Below, one piece after another: positions 1 through 8,379 of a stretch of 64,000 bases of DNA. The position numbers and the translations under genes were made by a program. Numbering within the stretch: the stretch's first letter is position 1; every line of letters begins with the position of its first letter. The stretch comes from Bacteroidales bacterium (GTDB lineage: Bacteria; Bacteroidota; Bacteroidia; Bacteroidales; Prolixibacteraceae): positions 36,299-100,298 of the forward strand of contig JAAYAG010000090.1 in the NCBI GenBank assembly GCA_012719495.1, written 5' to 3'. The notes below the pieces were generated by a model, which was not told the DNA's origin, did not search any database, and worked only from the letters and a program-made list of their open reading frames with translations.

Positions 1-314
1 TCTTTGTAAAGAACGTTCGAAGAAGCCTGTATACAATACAAATTTCCTTCATTGTCAAAATCGGCTCCACCAATATAAACACTTGAAGAGTTCACATAGG
101 TCATATTATTGTACCCAGGCAAATCAAGAGAGAGAAAATAGTAGCTAAGAAAATCATAGGCATACATTTTTGTCCCGTCCAGAGATACCCCATCCAAAGT
201 AGGAGTTATTGAAGATGCACTTCCTGTAAAAGGTTTCTGAATTTTAACACCATACTGTGCAAAAGCACTTGCCACAATAAGCAGCACAAACAGCGAAGAG
301 AAGAATTTTTTCAT
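1..314 (-). CDS. Secreted protein of unknown function, N-terminal part only
   Basis: Reading leftward from the ATG at 314, the frame stays open to the window edge (about 104 residues). It starts with a clear signal peptide (MKKFFSSLFVLLIVASAFAQ) and continues into a Gly/Asp/Tyr-rich stretch with phrases such as GADFDNEGNLYCIQASS, which reads like one blade of a beta-propeller or a repeat-type secreted protein. The family cannot be named from this fragment. A perfect Bacteroidota -7 box (TACTTTTG on the minus strand) lies at 381-388. Because the C-terminus is outside the window, a type IX sorting domain can be neither seen nor excluded. Confidence 0.75.
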   Translation of the reverse strand, partial: MKKFFSSLFVLLIVASAFAQYGVKIQKPFTGSASSITPTLDGVSLDGTKMYAYDFLSYYFLSLDLPGYNNMTYVNSSSVYIGGADFDNEGNLYCIQASSNVLYK

Positions 315-380
315 AGGTTTATTCTGAATTTATTGTTTTATGTTTTATTGGATTAAAAGAACGATCATTGATAATTAGAT

Positions 381-388
381 CAAAAGTA
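381..388 (-). promoter_or_regulatory. Putative -7 box for the secreted protein at 1-314
   Basis: On the minus strand the sequence reads TACTTTTG, a perfect match to the Bacteroidota TAnnTTTG element, about 67 nt before the ATG at 314. No good -33 TTTG was seen at the expected spacing. Confidence 0.4.
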
Positions 389-430
389 ATGTTAAATTCA
401 TTCCCTTAAACAACTGATTAAAAAAAAATT

Positions 431-1777
431 TTAGAGATAATGTTTATCTTCATTCTTCTTGTAAAAAACATCCAAAAACGGATAATAGCGTTCTTTTAGG
501 AGCGGAATATTCTTCAGCTTCCAGCGATCGAAGGCCCACACCGTTTTGTTGAACTTTGGAAGGTTCAGAAATAGCCAGCGATTATAGAAGAGGTTCCCGA
601 TGTGCAACTTCAGGCTTCGCAAAAAATAACGCATCCTGAAAACCCGTTTTTTAGTTTTCGCCGGAGATTGTTTTAATACTTCGTCCAAATACCCCGCAGC
701 CCGAAAATGGTTCAACCCATCGTCGAAGCCAATGGTTTCGCGAACAACGGTAGCTCGCAATGTTTTTTTCTCTTCTGTATGAAAAAGAGAGAGAGCCCCA
801 TGCTGGTAAAACTCATCGATACTCGATTGCACATCGTCGTAGTTCCGGGCAATAACAGATCCTTCACAGGCGCTGTCGCGATTAAAATCAGGATCGGGAT
901 TGATCAGCAAGGTTTCTTTGCCCAGCATCCAGGCCTCGATAGTCGTGGTGGTTTCAAACCCCATCCAGATATCCGAAGCAGAAATCAGGTCGTGAATAGG
1001 TTCCTCATTTTTCAGATATAACACATTGGGATATTCCCGCAAACGAATCATTTCGTTGGGGCTCTCTGTCGTAATGTGCGGATGGGTTTCGTTGGGATGA
1101 ACCTTGAGAAGAAAAAGTATGTCGGGATTATGCTCTATCAATTGGCGAAGAATGGCTTCAACGGCATCGCGCTGTCTTAAAGTCCAAGTTTCCCAGTCGG
1201 GTTTATCCTGCAGAAAATAGTGCAACTCCTGTCGCCCAATTTCGCTATGCAACTTTCCGAATGCCCAACCGGCATAACCAATCACTTTTTTAAATTGAGA
1301 AAGGCCCTTTTTCTGAAGAAATTCTTCTTTCGTCGAGAAACGGTAAATCTTGTACCGGTCGAAACCTGTGGCACCGGTCAACACCATTTTATGAGCCTCG
1401 GTGGGTAATTTATCCTGAAAAAAATCCCGTGTCCGCTCCGACCATAGACACACATACTCCTGATAAAAAACATGGTCGGTATTATATCCCCAAAAATCGA
1501 AGTTTCCGTTTGTACGGTAATTACCTTCCGAAATGAGGGCAAACACCGGAATGCTTTGTTGGTGAGCATACTTTGATATCTCGAAAAGCCATTTTGATCC
1601 AACAGTATTGGGCAGCAAAACAAGGTCAGGCAGCTCTCGATAGATGGCAAAAATATCCCAAACGAACCGGAATTCTACCATACAACCGAGATGCTTCTCG
1701 GCATAATAAACCAGCGGAAGAAGCAGTTCCACATCGCGTCCCTGCTGATCGTCGACAAAACAGAGAACTTTATGCAT
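431..1777 (-). CDS. Surface-carbohydrate glycosyltransferase-like protein
   Basis: A 448-residue cytoplasmic protein with no signal peptide. The N-terminal half begins MHKVLCFVDDQQGRD, and a second Rossmann-like half carries phrases such as LFLLKVHPNETH and SDIWMGFETTTTIEAWMLGK. This is the layout of GT-B enzymes and of the Bacteroidota surface carbohydrate biosynthesis proteins (BFO_1060-type). The Glu in the GFETTTTIEA segment sits where GT-B enzymes bind the nucleotide-sugar donor. Its start overlaps the end of the upstream glycosyltransferase gene by 8 nt, so the two are almost certainly cotranscribed and act on the same surface glycan. The acceptor and sugar cannot be told from sequence. 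Confidence 0.75.
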   Translation of the reverse strand: MHKVLCFVDDQQGRDVELLLPLVYYAEKHLGCMVEFRFVWDIFAIYRELPDLVLLPNTVGSKWLFEISKYAHQQSIPVFALISEGNYRTNGNFDFWGYNTDHVFYQEYVCLWSERTRDFFQDKLPTEAHKMVLTGATGFDRYKIYRFSTKEEFLQKKGLSQFKKVIGYAGWAFGKLHSEIGRQELHYFLQDKPDWETWTLRQRDAVEAILRQLIEHNPDILFLLKVHPNETHPHITTESPNEMIRLREYPNVLYLKNEEPIHDLISASDIWMGFETTTTIEAWMLGKETLLINPDPDFNRDSACEGSVIARNYDDVQSSIDEFYQHGALSLFHTEEKKTLRATVVRETIGFDDGLNHFRAAGYLDEVLKQSPAKTKKRVFRMRYFLRSLKLHIGNLFYNRWLFLNLPKFNKTVWAFDRWKLKNIPLLKERYYPFLDVFYKKNEDKHYL

Positions 1778-3071
1778 GGCTGTCGACCAATTGGTTCAGG
1801 TACTGACTCAGAACACGGGTCTGTTCTTCGTTCGAAAAATGAGCAATGTTGCAAGGCTGCGAATAATGTTCACCTGCAAGAAACTGCTCATATTGGGTGG
1901 TCAGGAATTTTTTAATTCGATCACGATCGTTGTATGAAAAACTGATTCCCGCCCGGCAAGTTTCAATAATCCGTGCCACATCCGAGTCCGAAGGACCGAG
2001 GCACAAAATTGGCCGCCCTGTCCGGAGGTTTTCAAACAGTTTACCGGGTATCCGCCCATCGGCATTCCCCGATTTGTTGAGCGGCAACAACAGCAATCGG
2101 GCATTCATATTCAACTGAAGAGCTCTATCGCGGGTAACAAAACCCTGATCACAAAAATTCTCGCCAAGTCCATTTTCGACTATTTCTTTTTTCACTGAAA
2201 AGTCGATATTCCCGGCAAAAACAAGTTTCAAATGCGCGGCAAAACCGGCAAGTTCGTTTTTCAATTCTTTCAACACATGAAACAAAACATCAGGATTCCG
2301 ATCGAAACCCAATTGCCCGGTATGGACAATGGTAAAATCGGGATCGGGCACCGGCACCCGTTTTTTAAAATCATCTTCATCGTAACCATAATAAATAACG
2401 CCCACATTGCGAGCGCCGATCTGCTCCAGATTTTTTGCCCACGAGGGGCTGGCAATCGTGATCTTTCCGGCCGTTTGAAAAGCTTTCTGTTCCAGCCGAT
2501 GGTGGCGCTTGTTGGCCCAGTACATGATTTTATAACGTTGGTAATAATCGGCCTGAGTCCAGGGATCCTGAAAATCGGCCAGCCAGGGAATCCCCAATTC
2601 AGATGAGAGCTTCATGCCAATCAGCGTGTTGGTATGCGGAGGGCCGTCGGTGAAAATGGCATCTACCGGATGTTCTTTCAAATATTTTTTCAGATACCGA
2701 ACCGAAGGTCTTATCCAGAGACATCGGGCATCGGGGATGAAAAAATTTCCCCGGACCCATATCGCAAAATTGTCGATAAAATGCTTTTTGTTTCTGACAT
2801 GCACCGGGTCGGTTGGATCATCTTTTTTTCTTCCCGACAAAAACTTATAGGCACTGAACGGTTCGACAATTGGGCCTTTCAAAAGCTCAAGATCTTCCGG
2901 GATATCCTTAAAATTAGTATTGTCGCGAAGCAGATAGTTGGCATTGAAAGGCGAATACACGACAGGTTCCCATCCAAAATTATGAAGATATTTTACAAAC
3001 TTCAAACACCTCAGTACACCAACACCTCCCGATGGCGGCCAATAGTAGGATATGATCAATACACGCTTCAT
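1770..3071 (-). CDS. Glycosyltransferase family 4-type protein
   Basis: 433 residues. The N-terminus has the glycine-rich motif of GT4 enzymes (ISYYWPPSGGVGVLRC, an acceptor-side loop). Mid-protein phrases such as FTDGPPHTNTLIGMKL and WLADFQDPWTQADYY resemble glycan-assembly glycosyltransferases of Bacteroidota. The C-terminal donor-binding half includes VIYYGYDEDDF and PGKLFENLRTGRPIL, where a Glu of the EX7E type is expected. It would transfer a nucleotide-activated sugar to a surface glycan at the cytoplasmic face of the inner membrane. The downstream gene overlaps it by 8 nt, making a two-gene operon. A TATCTTTG -7 box lies at 3088-3095. Confidence 0.85.
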   Translation of the reverse strand: MKRVLIISYYWPPSGGVGVLRCLKFVKYLHNFGWEPVVYSPFNANYLLRDNTNFKDIPEDLELLKGPIVEPFSAYKFLSGRKKDDPTDPVHVRNKKHFIDNFAIWVRGNFFIPDARCLWIRPSVRYLKKYLKEHPVDAIFTDGPPHTNTLIGMKLSSELGIPWLADFQDPWTQADYYQRYKIMYWANKRHHRLEQKAFQTAGKITIASPSWAKNLEQIGARNVGVIYYGYDEDDFKKRVPVPDPDFTIVHTGQLGFDRNPDVLFHVLKELKNELAGFAAHLKLVFAGNIDFSVKKEIVENGLGENFCDQGFVTRDRALQLNMNARLLLLPLNKSGNADGRIPGKLFENLRTGRPILCLGPSDSDVARIIETCRAGISFSYNDRDRIKKFLTTQYEQFLAGEHYSQPCNIAHFSNEEQTRVLSQYLNQLVDSHA

Positions 3072-3383
3072 GCATCACGATTAACAACAAAGATATAAAT
3101 CCCACGCAGGAATCACCATTCAGTTTTATGTAAATCATAAACGAATTTTCCATTTTCAAAGAAAATATCTTTTCCGTAAATATTTTATATTAAACTATTT
3201 TCATAACTTTCGCCAGTGAAATGCATCATGACAATCAAATTGCTCCTGGATTAAAGAAACAACGAATGACTATAATTTATATGGATTATAATCCCGCTAT
3301 AAAAAAGTTATTATTAACAAAATAAGTAATTTATCGATAAAGTTCTCCTGCTAAAAAGTGGTATTCAATTTAAAAATATCAAT
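3072..3383. other. Divergent intergenic region with a 12-bp palindrome
   Basis: This 312-nt AT-rich stretch separates the minus-strand glycosyltransferases from the plus-strand sorted protein. Besides the -7 box at 3088-3095 it holds a perfect palindrome, GGATTATAATCC, at 3283-3294, about 90 nt before the ATG at 3384. It could be a regulator site. No gene or relic was seen. Confidence 0.3.
3088..3095 (-). promoter_or_regulatory. Putative -7 box for the two-gene glycosyltransferase operon
   Basis: Minus-strand TATCTTTG matches TAnnTTTG exactly and lies 17 nt before the ATG at 3071. No convincing -33 TTTG was found, so this is a partial match to the known consensus. Confidence 0.4.
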
Positions 3384-3899
3384 ATGCTTTTAACCAAAAA
3401 AATCAAGAAACTTCAATCAATAAGAAGAGGAGGGATGCTATTATTCTTATTTTTTTTAGCATTGCAAATCACCAAAGCACAAGAGGCTATTCCTGCTTCT
3501 GGTGGAAATGCGTCAGGCGAAGGAGGTTCGGTGAGTTATACCATTGGACAAGCAGCCTACACAAGCAATTCGGGCAACTATGGCACTGTAGCCGAAGGGG
3601 TACAACAGCCTTACGAAATATATGTGATCACCGGAAACGATCAACTATCACTGGTTACCCTTTCATTCAAAGCATTCCCGAACCCAACAACCGATTATCT
3701 GATATTAAGCACTGTCGGCGAAGAAAAAAGAAACCTCACCTATCTTCTTTCCGATGTGAATGGAAAAATAATAGGAAGCGGTGACGTTTCAGGGGAACAA
3801 ACCACCATTCCGATGGGAACCTATCGAAGTGGAAACTACTTCTTACAAATATTGCTTGCCAATAATGCGTTAAAGTCATTTAAAATTGTAAAAAAATAA
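3384..3899 (+). CDS. Small type IX-sorted secreted protein
   Basis: 171 residues. A charged N-terminus is followed by a signal peptide (about residues 17-32, LLFLFFLALQITKAQ). The middle has the phrase SGEGGSVSYTIGQAAY, common in small Bacteroidota secreted proteins. From about residue 93 there is a typical type A sorting domain: FKAFPNPTTDYLILS, then YLLSDVNGKII, GTYRSGNYFLQI and the terminal KSFKIVKK. The family rule is that this domain directs export through the type IX machine. The gene ends 4 nt before the fibre gene, so the two are an operon and their products may work together at the surface. The specific function is unknown. Confidence 0.85.
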   Translation: MLLTKKIKKLQSIRRGGMLLFLFFLALQITKAQEAIPASGGNASGEGGSVSYTIGQAAYTSNSGNYGTVAEGVQQPYEIYVITGNDQLSLVTLSFKAFPNPTTDYLILSTVGEEKRNLTYLLSDVNGKIIGSGDVSGEQTTIPMGTYRSGNYFLQILLANNALKSFKIVKK

Positions 3900-3903
3900 C
3901 TGT

Positions 3904-6768
3904 ATGAAACGATTCTCCTCTCTCATTGTTCTTTTCACTTTATCATTATTTACATTGGCCCAATCGCCCGGAAAGATGAGCTACCAAGCTGTTGTCCGCC
4001 ACACAAGCGGGGAACTGGTAAAGAACTCCATCATTGGGATGCAGATTAGCATTTTACAGGGTGACGTTAACGGGACGAAGGTTTATTCTGAAACCCAACG
4101 ACCAACGACCAATGCCAATGGGTTAGTTTCCATCATAATTGGTGATGGAAATATCGTAACTGGCTCGCTGGTTTCAATCGATTGGAGCGACGGCCCTTAC
4201 TTCATCAAAACGGAAACCGATCCCACGGGTGGAACGAACTACTCCATAACAGGCACCAGTCAGTTGCTGAGTGTTCCTTATGCGTTCCATGCCACAACGG
4301 CCGAAAGCCTCACCAATCCTACCGAAGAAACGGATCCTACGTTCTCGGTATGGGACAAAAGCACAGGGATTAAAATTACCGAAAGCCAGGTTACCGACCT
4401 GAAACATTTCTCCAACGCCGATGAAACCGACCCCCAATATGCGGCCGACAGCTCATTCATTAAAGCTGGAGTACGCAGTTGGAACAACTCACTGGCCAAA
4501 ACAATCGATACCGGAGATACTTCCCGCTGGGGTAAAGTTTATACCGAGACCGATCCTCTGTTCTCGGCTTGGGACAAGAGCGCGGGAATAACCATCAATC
4601 AGAGCCAGATAACCGACTTCGATCCTTTCACGACCACTGATGAAACTGATCCGGTATTCAAACAGTCGGTTGCAAAAGGAATTACCCAGGCCGACACTGT
4701 AAGATGGAACGACAAAAGCAGTTTTTCGGGGAATTATCAGGACCTGCACAACAAGCCCTTAGCACTCAGTCAGTTTACCAACGACGTGGGCTTTCAACGA
4801 TCGGGCGATGACGAGGACGTTAGTTCAACCAACGAAATACAGACGTTATATGCCGATCCGACTAACAATCAGATAGGCCTTTCATTAGGAGGGGGAACCG
4901 TTCGAGTTACCGATGTAGAGGGCGACCCTAAGTTCTCCTCATGGAACAAACGGGAAGGCATCACCATTCAGGAAGCCCAAATCATCGACCTTGACCATTT
5001 CACCAATGCCGATGAAACCGACCCAAAATTTTCGGCATGGAACAAACGAGAGGGCATCACCATACAGGAAGCCCAGATTATCGATCTCGATCACTTTAAG
5101 AACAGCGATGAAACCGATCAGGTATATGCTGCCGACAGTTCGTTTATCAAAACCGGTGCAAGAAGCTGGAACAGTTCACTGGCAAAAACCATCGATGCTG
5201 CCGACACCACCTGGTGGGGCCGTGCCGAAACAGACCCATTCTATTCGGCCGACAGTTCGTTTATCAAAACCGGTGTACGAAGCTGGAACAGTTCGCTGGC
5301 TAAAACCATCGATGCGTCTGATACAACTTACTGGGGGCGTGCGGAAACCGATCCTTTTTATTCTACCGATAGTTCGTTTATTAAAACAGGAGTACGTAGC
5401 TGGAGCAGTTCATTGGCAAAAACCATCGACGCTACCGACACCTCCTATTGGGGCCGTGCCGAGACGGATCCATTCTATTCGACTGACAGTTCGTATATAA
5501 AATCAGCCGTACGCAACTGGAACAGCTCGCTGGCAAAGAACATTACAAACACCGACACAGCATACTGGAACCACAAGAGTGATTTTAATGGTAACTATAG
5601 TAGCCTAACTAATGCTCCAGATATTGCGGTTTCGACAACCGATAAGAATATCACCCTTGCATCGGGACAAACCTTTTCGATAAAAGAAGCTACAGGCACC
5701 TTTCTAAGGGTAAACCAAAGTACCGGATTGATTGGGATAGGCAGCAACGTTACTTCGCCCCGCGCCCAACTAGAAATTGGCGGTTTCGAAGGGTTGCTTG
5801 TAACTGGCACAACAAATAGCGGAACAGCAAAGGCACTGGGAGCTGGTAACCGTTTCCACTGGTACCCGCGCAAAGGCGCCTTGCGGGCCGGTATGGCCGA
5901 ATCAACGTATTGGGACGATGATGGATCTTCTATGCCAAGACTGGCCCTGTACTCTTATGCTATGGGATACCAACCGCGTGCGACTGGGGTTGCATCTTAT
6001 AGTTTTGGGGCTTATAATAAGGCTACAGGTGATTATGCGCTGGCATTGGGTTCTTATTCTTTGGCAACTTCCAGTCATTCTATTGCCATAGGCACGCAGG
6101 CTTATGCATCGGGGATTTATTCAATAGCCATTGGTTCTGGGGCAGATACCAACGGCAAGGACGGTTCTATGGTTATTGGCGATGATACTTATTTCCAAAC
6201 GGCTTATGCCTCGGCCGATAACCAGCTTACCATGCGGTTCTCGGGAGGGTACCGGCTGTGGTCCTCATACCCCGACTCCGTGGCGGGAGTTTATATGCGG
6301 CACGGGCAAAGTGGCTGGAGCAACTATTGCGACCGGAACAAAAAAGAGAATTTTAAAACGCTTAACTACGAAGAGATTTTAAAGAAGATCGACGAGCAAG
6401 TGCCGATAACGGAGTGGAATTATAAAGGGATCGACTCGCTAAGGTACATTGGCCCAATGGCCCAGGATTTCTACGGGGCTTTCGGGCTTGGCGATGATAG
6501 CCTGGGTATTAACAGCATCAATGAGATGGGGGTTAATTTGGCCGCTGTTCACGGATTGATAGACCGAACCAATGCACTGAATGCGGCGATTGAAGAGCTA
6601 AAATTGGAGAAACAGAAAAATGCCATACTCCAGGCAATGTTTCAGGAGCAAAACGGCATGATCCTTCAAATGCGAAAGGAGCTCGACGAACTAAAGGCTG
6701 AGATTAAGTATGCGACAACAGAGAAAAAAATAGTGATGGAACCGGAGGCAAACAATAGTACTCGCTGA
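3904..6768 (+). CDS. Repetitive surface fibre with C-terminal S74-type chaperone domain
   Basis: 954 residues. Signal peptide MKRFSSLIVLFTLSLFTLAQ. Residues about 22-135 form a conserved head (GKMSYQAVVRH...SVPYAFHA) typical of Bacteroidota tail-fibre-domain proteins. Residues about 140-560 carry many DETDP modules, including a 39-residue tandem repeat. Residues about 690-755 carry YadA-head-like motifs (ALALGSYSLATSS, SIAIGTQAYASG). Residues about 805-905 are an S74 intramolecular chaperone (DRNKKENFKTL, WNYKG, IGPMAQDF, INEMGVNLAAVHGL), followed by a coiled coil. Known S74 domains trimerise the fibre and then cleave themselves at a Ser; here Cys809 occupies that place (Tyr808-Cys809-Asp810), with Lys814 present. 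No sorting domain is seen. Probably a trimeric surface fibre. Confidence 0.85.
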   Translation: MKRFSSLIVLFTLSLFTLAQSPGKMSYQAVVRHTSGELVKNSIIGMQISILQGDVNGTKVYSETQRPTTNANGLVSIIIGDGNIVTGSLVSIDWSDGPYFIKTETDPTGGTNYSITGTSQLLSVPYAFHATTAESLTNPTEETDPTFSVWDKSTGIKITESQVTDLKHFSNADETDPQYAADSSFIKAGVRSWNNSLAKTIDTGDTSRWGKVYTETDPLFSAWDKSAGITINQSQITDFDPFTTTDETDPVFKQSVAKGITQADTVRWNDKSSFSGNYQDLHNKPLALSQFTNDVGFQRSGDDEDVSSTNEIQTLYADPTNNQIGLSLGGGTVRVTDVEGDPKFSSWNKREGITIQEAQIIDLDHFTNADETDPKFSAWNKREGITIQEAQIIDLDHFKNSDETDQVYAADSSFIKTGARSWNSSLAKTIDAADTTWWGRAETDPFYSADSSFIKTGVRSWNSSLAKTIDASDTTYWGRAETDPFYSTDSSFIKTGVRSWSSSLAKTIDATDTSYWGRAETDPFYSTDSSYIKSAVRNWNSSLAKNITNTDTAYWNHKSDFNGNYSSLTNAPDIAVSTTDKNITLASGQTFSIKEATGTFLRVNQSTGLIGIGSNVTSPRAQLEIGGFEGLLVTGTTNSGTAKALGAGNRFHWYPRKGALRAGMAESTYWDDDGSSMPRLALYSYAMGYQPRATGVASYSFGAYNKATGDYALALGSYSLATSSHSIAIGTQAYASGIYSIAIGSGADTNGKDGSMVIGDDTYFQTAYASADNQLTMRFSGGYRLWSSYPDSVAGVYMRHGQSGWSNYCDRNKKENFKTLNYEEILKKIDEQVPITEWNYKGIDSLRYIGPMAQDFYGAFGLGDDSLGINSINEMGVNLAAVHGLIDRTNALNAAIEELKLEKQKNAILQAMFQEQNGMILQMRKELDELKAEIKYATTEKKIVMEPEANNSTR
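4924..5115 (+). repeat. Two 32-residue coding tandem repeats
   Basis: Two 96-nt units begin at 4924 and 5020 and encode nearly identical segments (DPKFS-S/A-WNKREGITIQ then EAQIIDLDHF). They lie just before the 117-nt array in the same fibre gene. Earlier, more diverged copies occur around 4327 and 4549 (DPTFSVWDKSTG, DPLFSAWDKSAG), showing that the shaft grew by duplication of one module. Confidence 0.8.
5110..5577 (+). repeat. Four 117-nt coding tandem repeats in the fibre gene
   Basis: Units begin at 5110, 5227, 5344 and 5461, exactly 117 nt apart, and each encodes 39 residues of the form ETDPFYSADSSFIKTGVRSW followed by NSSLAKTIDASDTTYWGRA. A diverged copy occurs near 4420. The third codon positions differ between units, so the repeats are under protein-level selection and not very recent copies. 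The unit number could vary between strains by recombination. Confidence 0.9.
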
Positions 6769-6777
6769 GAGTGAAAG

Positions 6778-6813
6778 AAGGTAGTTGAAAGGTTCGGCTA
6801 CCTTTTTCTTTTT
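6778..6813 (+). terminator. Rho-independent terminator after the fibre gene
   Basis: AAGGTAG (6778-6784) pairs with CTACCTT (6798-6804) and is followed by a T-rich run. It sits 10 nt after the stop at 6768 and ends the two-gene sorted protein/fibre operon. Confidence 0.8.
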
Positions 6814-6855
6814 CATCGAAACTACTCACATTGCAATGAACATTTCAATGGCATA

Positions 6856-7067
6856 ATGCTCAAAAATTGTTGGCATTCCTTCTGTCCAATGTTATCTGCT
6901 TGTCCGTTATAGCAACAGTTGGGGTGAGCGGTTTGTCTTGCGAATACCGGGTCAATCCGGTTGGCATTGATGTTGAAAAGCCCCGTTTAAGCTGAAAGGT
7001 TGATTCTGAAGGAAGAGATCGAAGTTGCTCCAGAAGATACTATCAAATCGAATTCAACTACCGCTAA
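6856..7067 (+). pseudogene. Relic of a GH78 alpha-L-rhamnosidase N-terminus
   Basis: In the frame through 6867-6992 the sequence reads LLAFLLSNVICLSVIATVGV then SGLSCEYRVNPVGIDVEKPR and LS. It is a signal peptide joined to the opening strand motif of bacterial alpha-L-rhamnosidases (C-E-Y-x-x-N-P-x-G-I-D-x-x-x-P-R-L-S-W). At 6993-6995 the expected Trp codon TGG is TGA; after it the same frame gives KVDSEGRDR, also like the family. An ATG at 6856 (ATG CTC AAA) reaches this frame only if one A was lost from the A-run near 6862-6866. Nothing of the catalytic region remains: the next gene begins on the other strand at 7064. This is my reading of a short relic without database support. Confidence 0.6.
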
Positions 7068-8287
7068 TGACTTTTCTTTAGCTGCTCCAATTTCTTCGAA
7101 AATAGTTGCACATCGGGGTTTTTAGGTTCGGCCATACGATATACAACAAGTACTTTCTCTAAATTTGCCACATTCTTTTCTTCGGTGAAACGACCACACA
7201 TCGAGTAGCAAAAAATACCCAGAAAACCTTTTATCCGCTTGTATGCAGAGAGCATAAATTCATCTTTCTCCGTCTCAATTTTGTTGTTCAGCATGTCAAT
7301 GTCCTGTTTCCACCATACCGAGTCTTTTTGCAGAATCGCGCTATAGAAGCCATTGCGTACATTCATTTCGAACTGAACACTTTTGGCTAACCTGTCGGAT
7401 TGTTGCTGAAACTGTATGCTGTTTGCCAACTGATCGTAAGAGCTAAAAAAAGAACCTTCGCGCTCGAAGTAGTGAAACTGATACATATTCCTTGTGATCA
7501 ATGCCGCCTGAAGATATTTATTGGCTTTCAAAAGTTTATCAATTCGTCCTTTTTGCTCAGCCGTATACTCTTGAACTATTTTTTTCTTCTCCGGTGGAGT
7601 TCCAGGAGGCATGGTCGAAACCAGCATGTAGGCCAGCGATTGCTGCATGACACTTTTTTGCGGCCAGGCATGGGTTGCCTCGGTTGTCTCCAGCAACAGA
7701 TTGGAAGGCATCAGTTGCGGGTCTATAACAAAAGATGCTATCTCCGAAAAATTGAAATCGTCCATACCTATTACCGAGAAGACACGGCAATCGAGAGAAG
7801 ACAACTGTTGGGCAGAGGCCAACGCTCCATAAGCAATAACCCCATTGAGTTTGTGGCCGGCTGCATATCCCAATGCCATACGTGCCCCGCCCGAAAATCC
7901 GCCAACAAAAAGAATATCACCAACAGGGAAACGGCTCTTCACGTCGGCTGTGAGTTCCTCCAATTCTGCAATGTAATTCGGATCATTATTTTTGATCAGG
8001 TTCGAACCGACCACAACAACCTGATACTTTTGGGCGGCCTCTTTAAAACCATCGACCGCCAGTTTGCCGTCGCCATGCGAGTCGATAACCACCAGCAAAG
8101 GTAACTGCTTAAAGTCAGGGGCGACCGAAGGCACAAACAGCTGATAGGTATGTTTTGGGTTCGACCGGCATGTCTCAATCGTATAAACAGAGGAAGTTTG
8201 CTTCTGAGTAATCGCTGTTTGCCCTGAACACAACTGACCATTAAAGATCAACAATGAAATACTGAGGAAAAAAAAGATGGCCTGCAT
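7064..8287 (-). CDS. Secreted alpha/beta-hydrolase
   Basis: 407 residues, starting with a signal peptide (MQAIFFFLSISLLIFNGQLCSGQ). Residues about 30-215 form an esterase-type alpha/beta-hydrolase: LPLLVVIDSHGDGK, then the nucleophile elbow GGFSGGAR with Ser132, and a late His in TTEATHAWP. The shape is that of phospholipase/carboxylesterase or feruloyl-esterase-like enzymes. The C-terminal half (about 220-407) is helical, with tetratricopeptide-like character (QAALITRNMYQFHYF, VLVVYRMAEPKNPDVQLF), and is not part of the catalytic fold. It acts in the periplasm or outside the cell; the substrate is unknown. It stands alone on the minus strand. Confidence 0.8.
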   Translation of the reverse strand: MQAIFFFLSISLLIFNGQLCSGQTAITQKQTSSVYTIETCRSNPKHTYQLFVPSVAPDFKQLPLLVVIDSHGDGKLAVDGFKEAAQKYQVVVVGSNLIKNNDPNYIAELEELTADVKSRFPVGDILFVGGFSGGARMALGYAAGHKLNGVIAYGALASAQQLSSLDCRVFSVIGMDDFNFSEIASFVIDPQLMPSNLLLETTEATHAWPQKSVMQQSLAYMLVSTMPPGTPPEKKKIVQEYTAEQKGRIDKLLKANKYLQAALITRNMYQFHYFEREGSFFSSYDQLANSIQFQQQSDRLAKSVQFEMNVRNGFYSAILQKDSVWWKQDIDMLNNKIETEKDEFMLSAYKRIKGFLGIFCYSMCGRFTEEKNVANLEKVLVVYRMAEPKNPDVQLFSKKLEQLKKSH

Positions 8288-8379
8288 AGTCGAATGGTTT
8301 AATCAATTACATCCAAAGATCGGAAAATCAATGAACGTGACATAATATTGAACCAGAAAATTTTGAGCAGCAATCTGCC

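Noticed and set aside
4991..5500. 169-codon frame inside the fibre gene
   Set aside because: A +2 shadow of the 96- and 117-nt repeats; repetition alone keeps the frame open.
5110..5577. Regularly spaced repeats that might look like a CRISPR array
   Set aside because: Units are 117 nt, in frame, with diverged third positions and no unique spacers. They are protein repeats.
3904..6768. Fibre gene as evidence of a prophage
   Set aside because: No integrase, capsid, terminase, lysis or other tail genes nearby. The signal peptide and type IX neighbour argue for a host surface protein.
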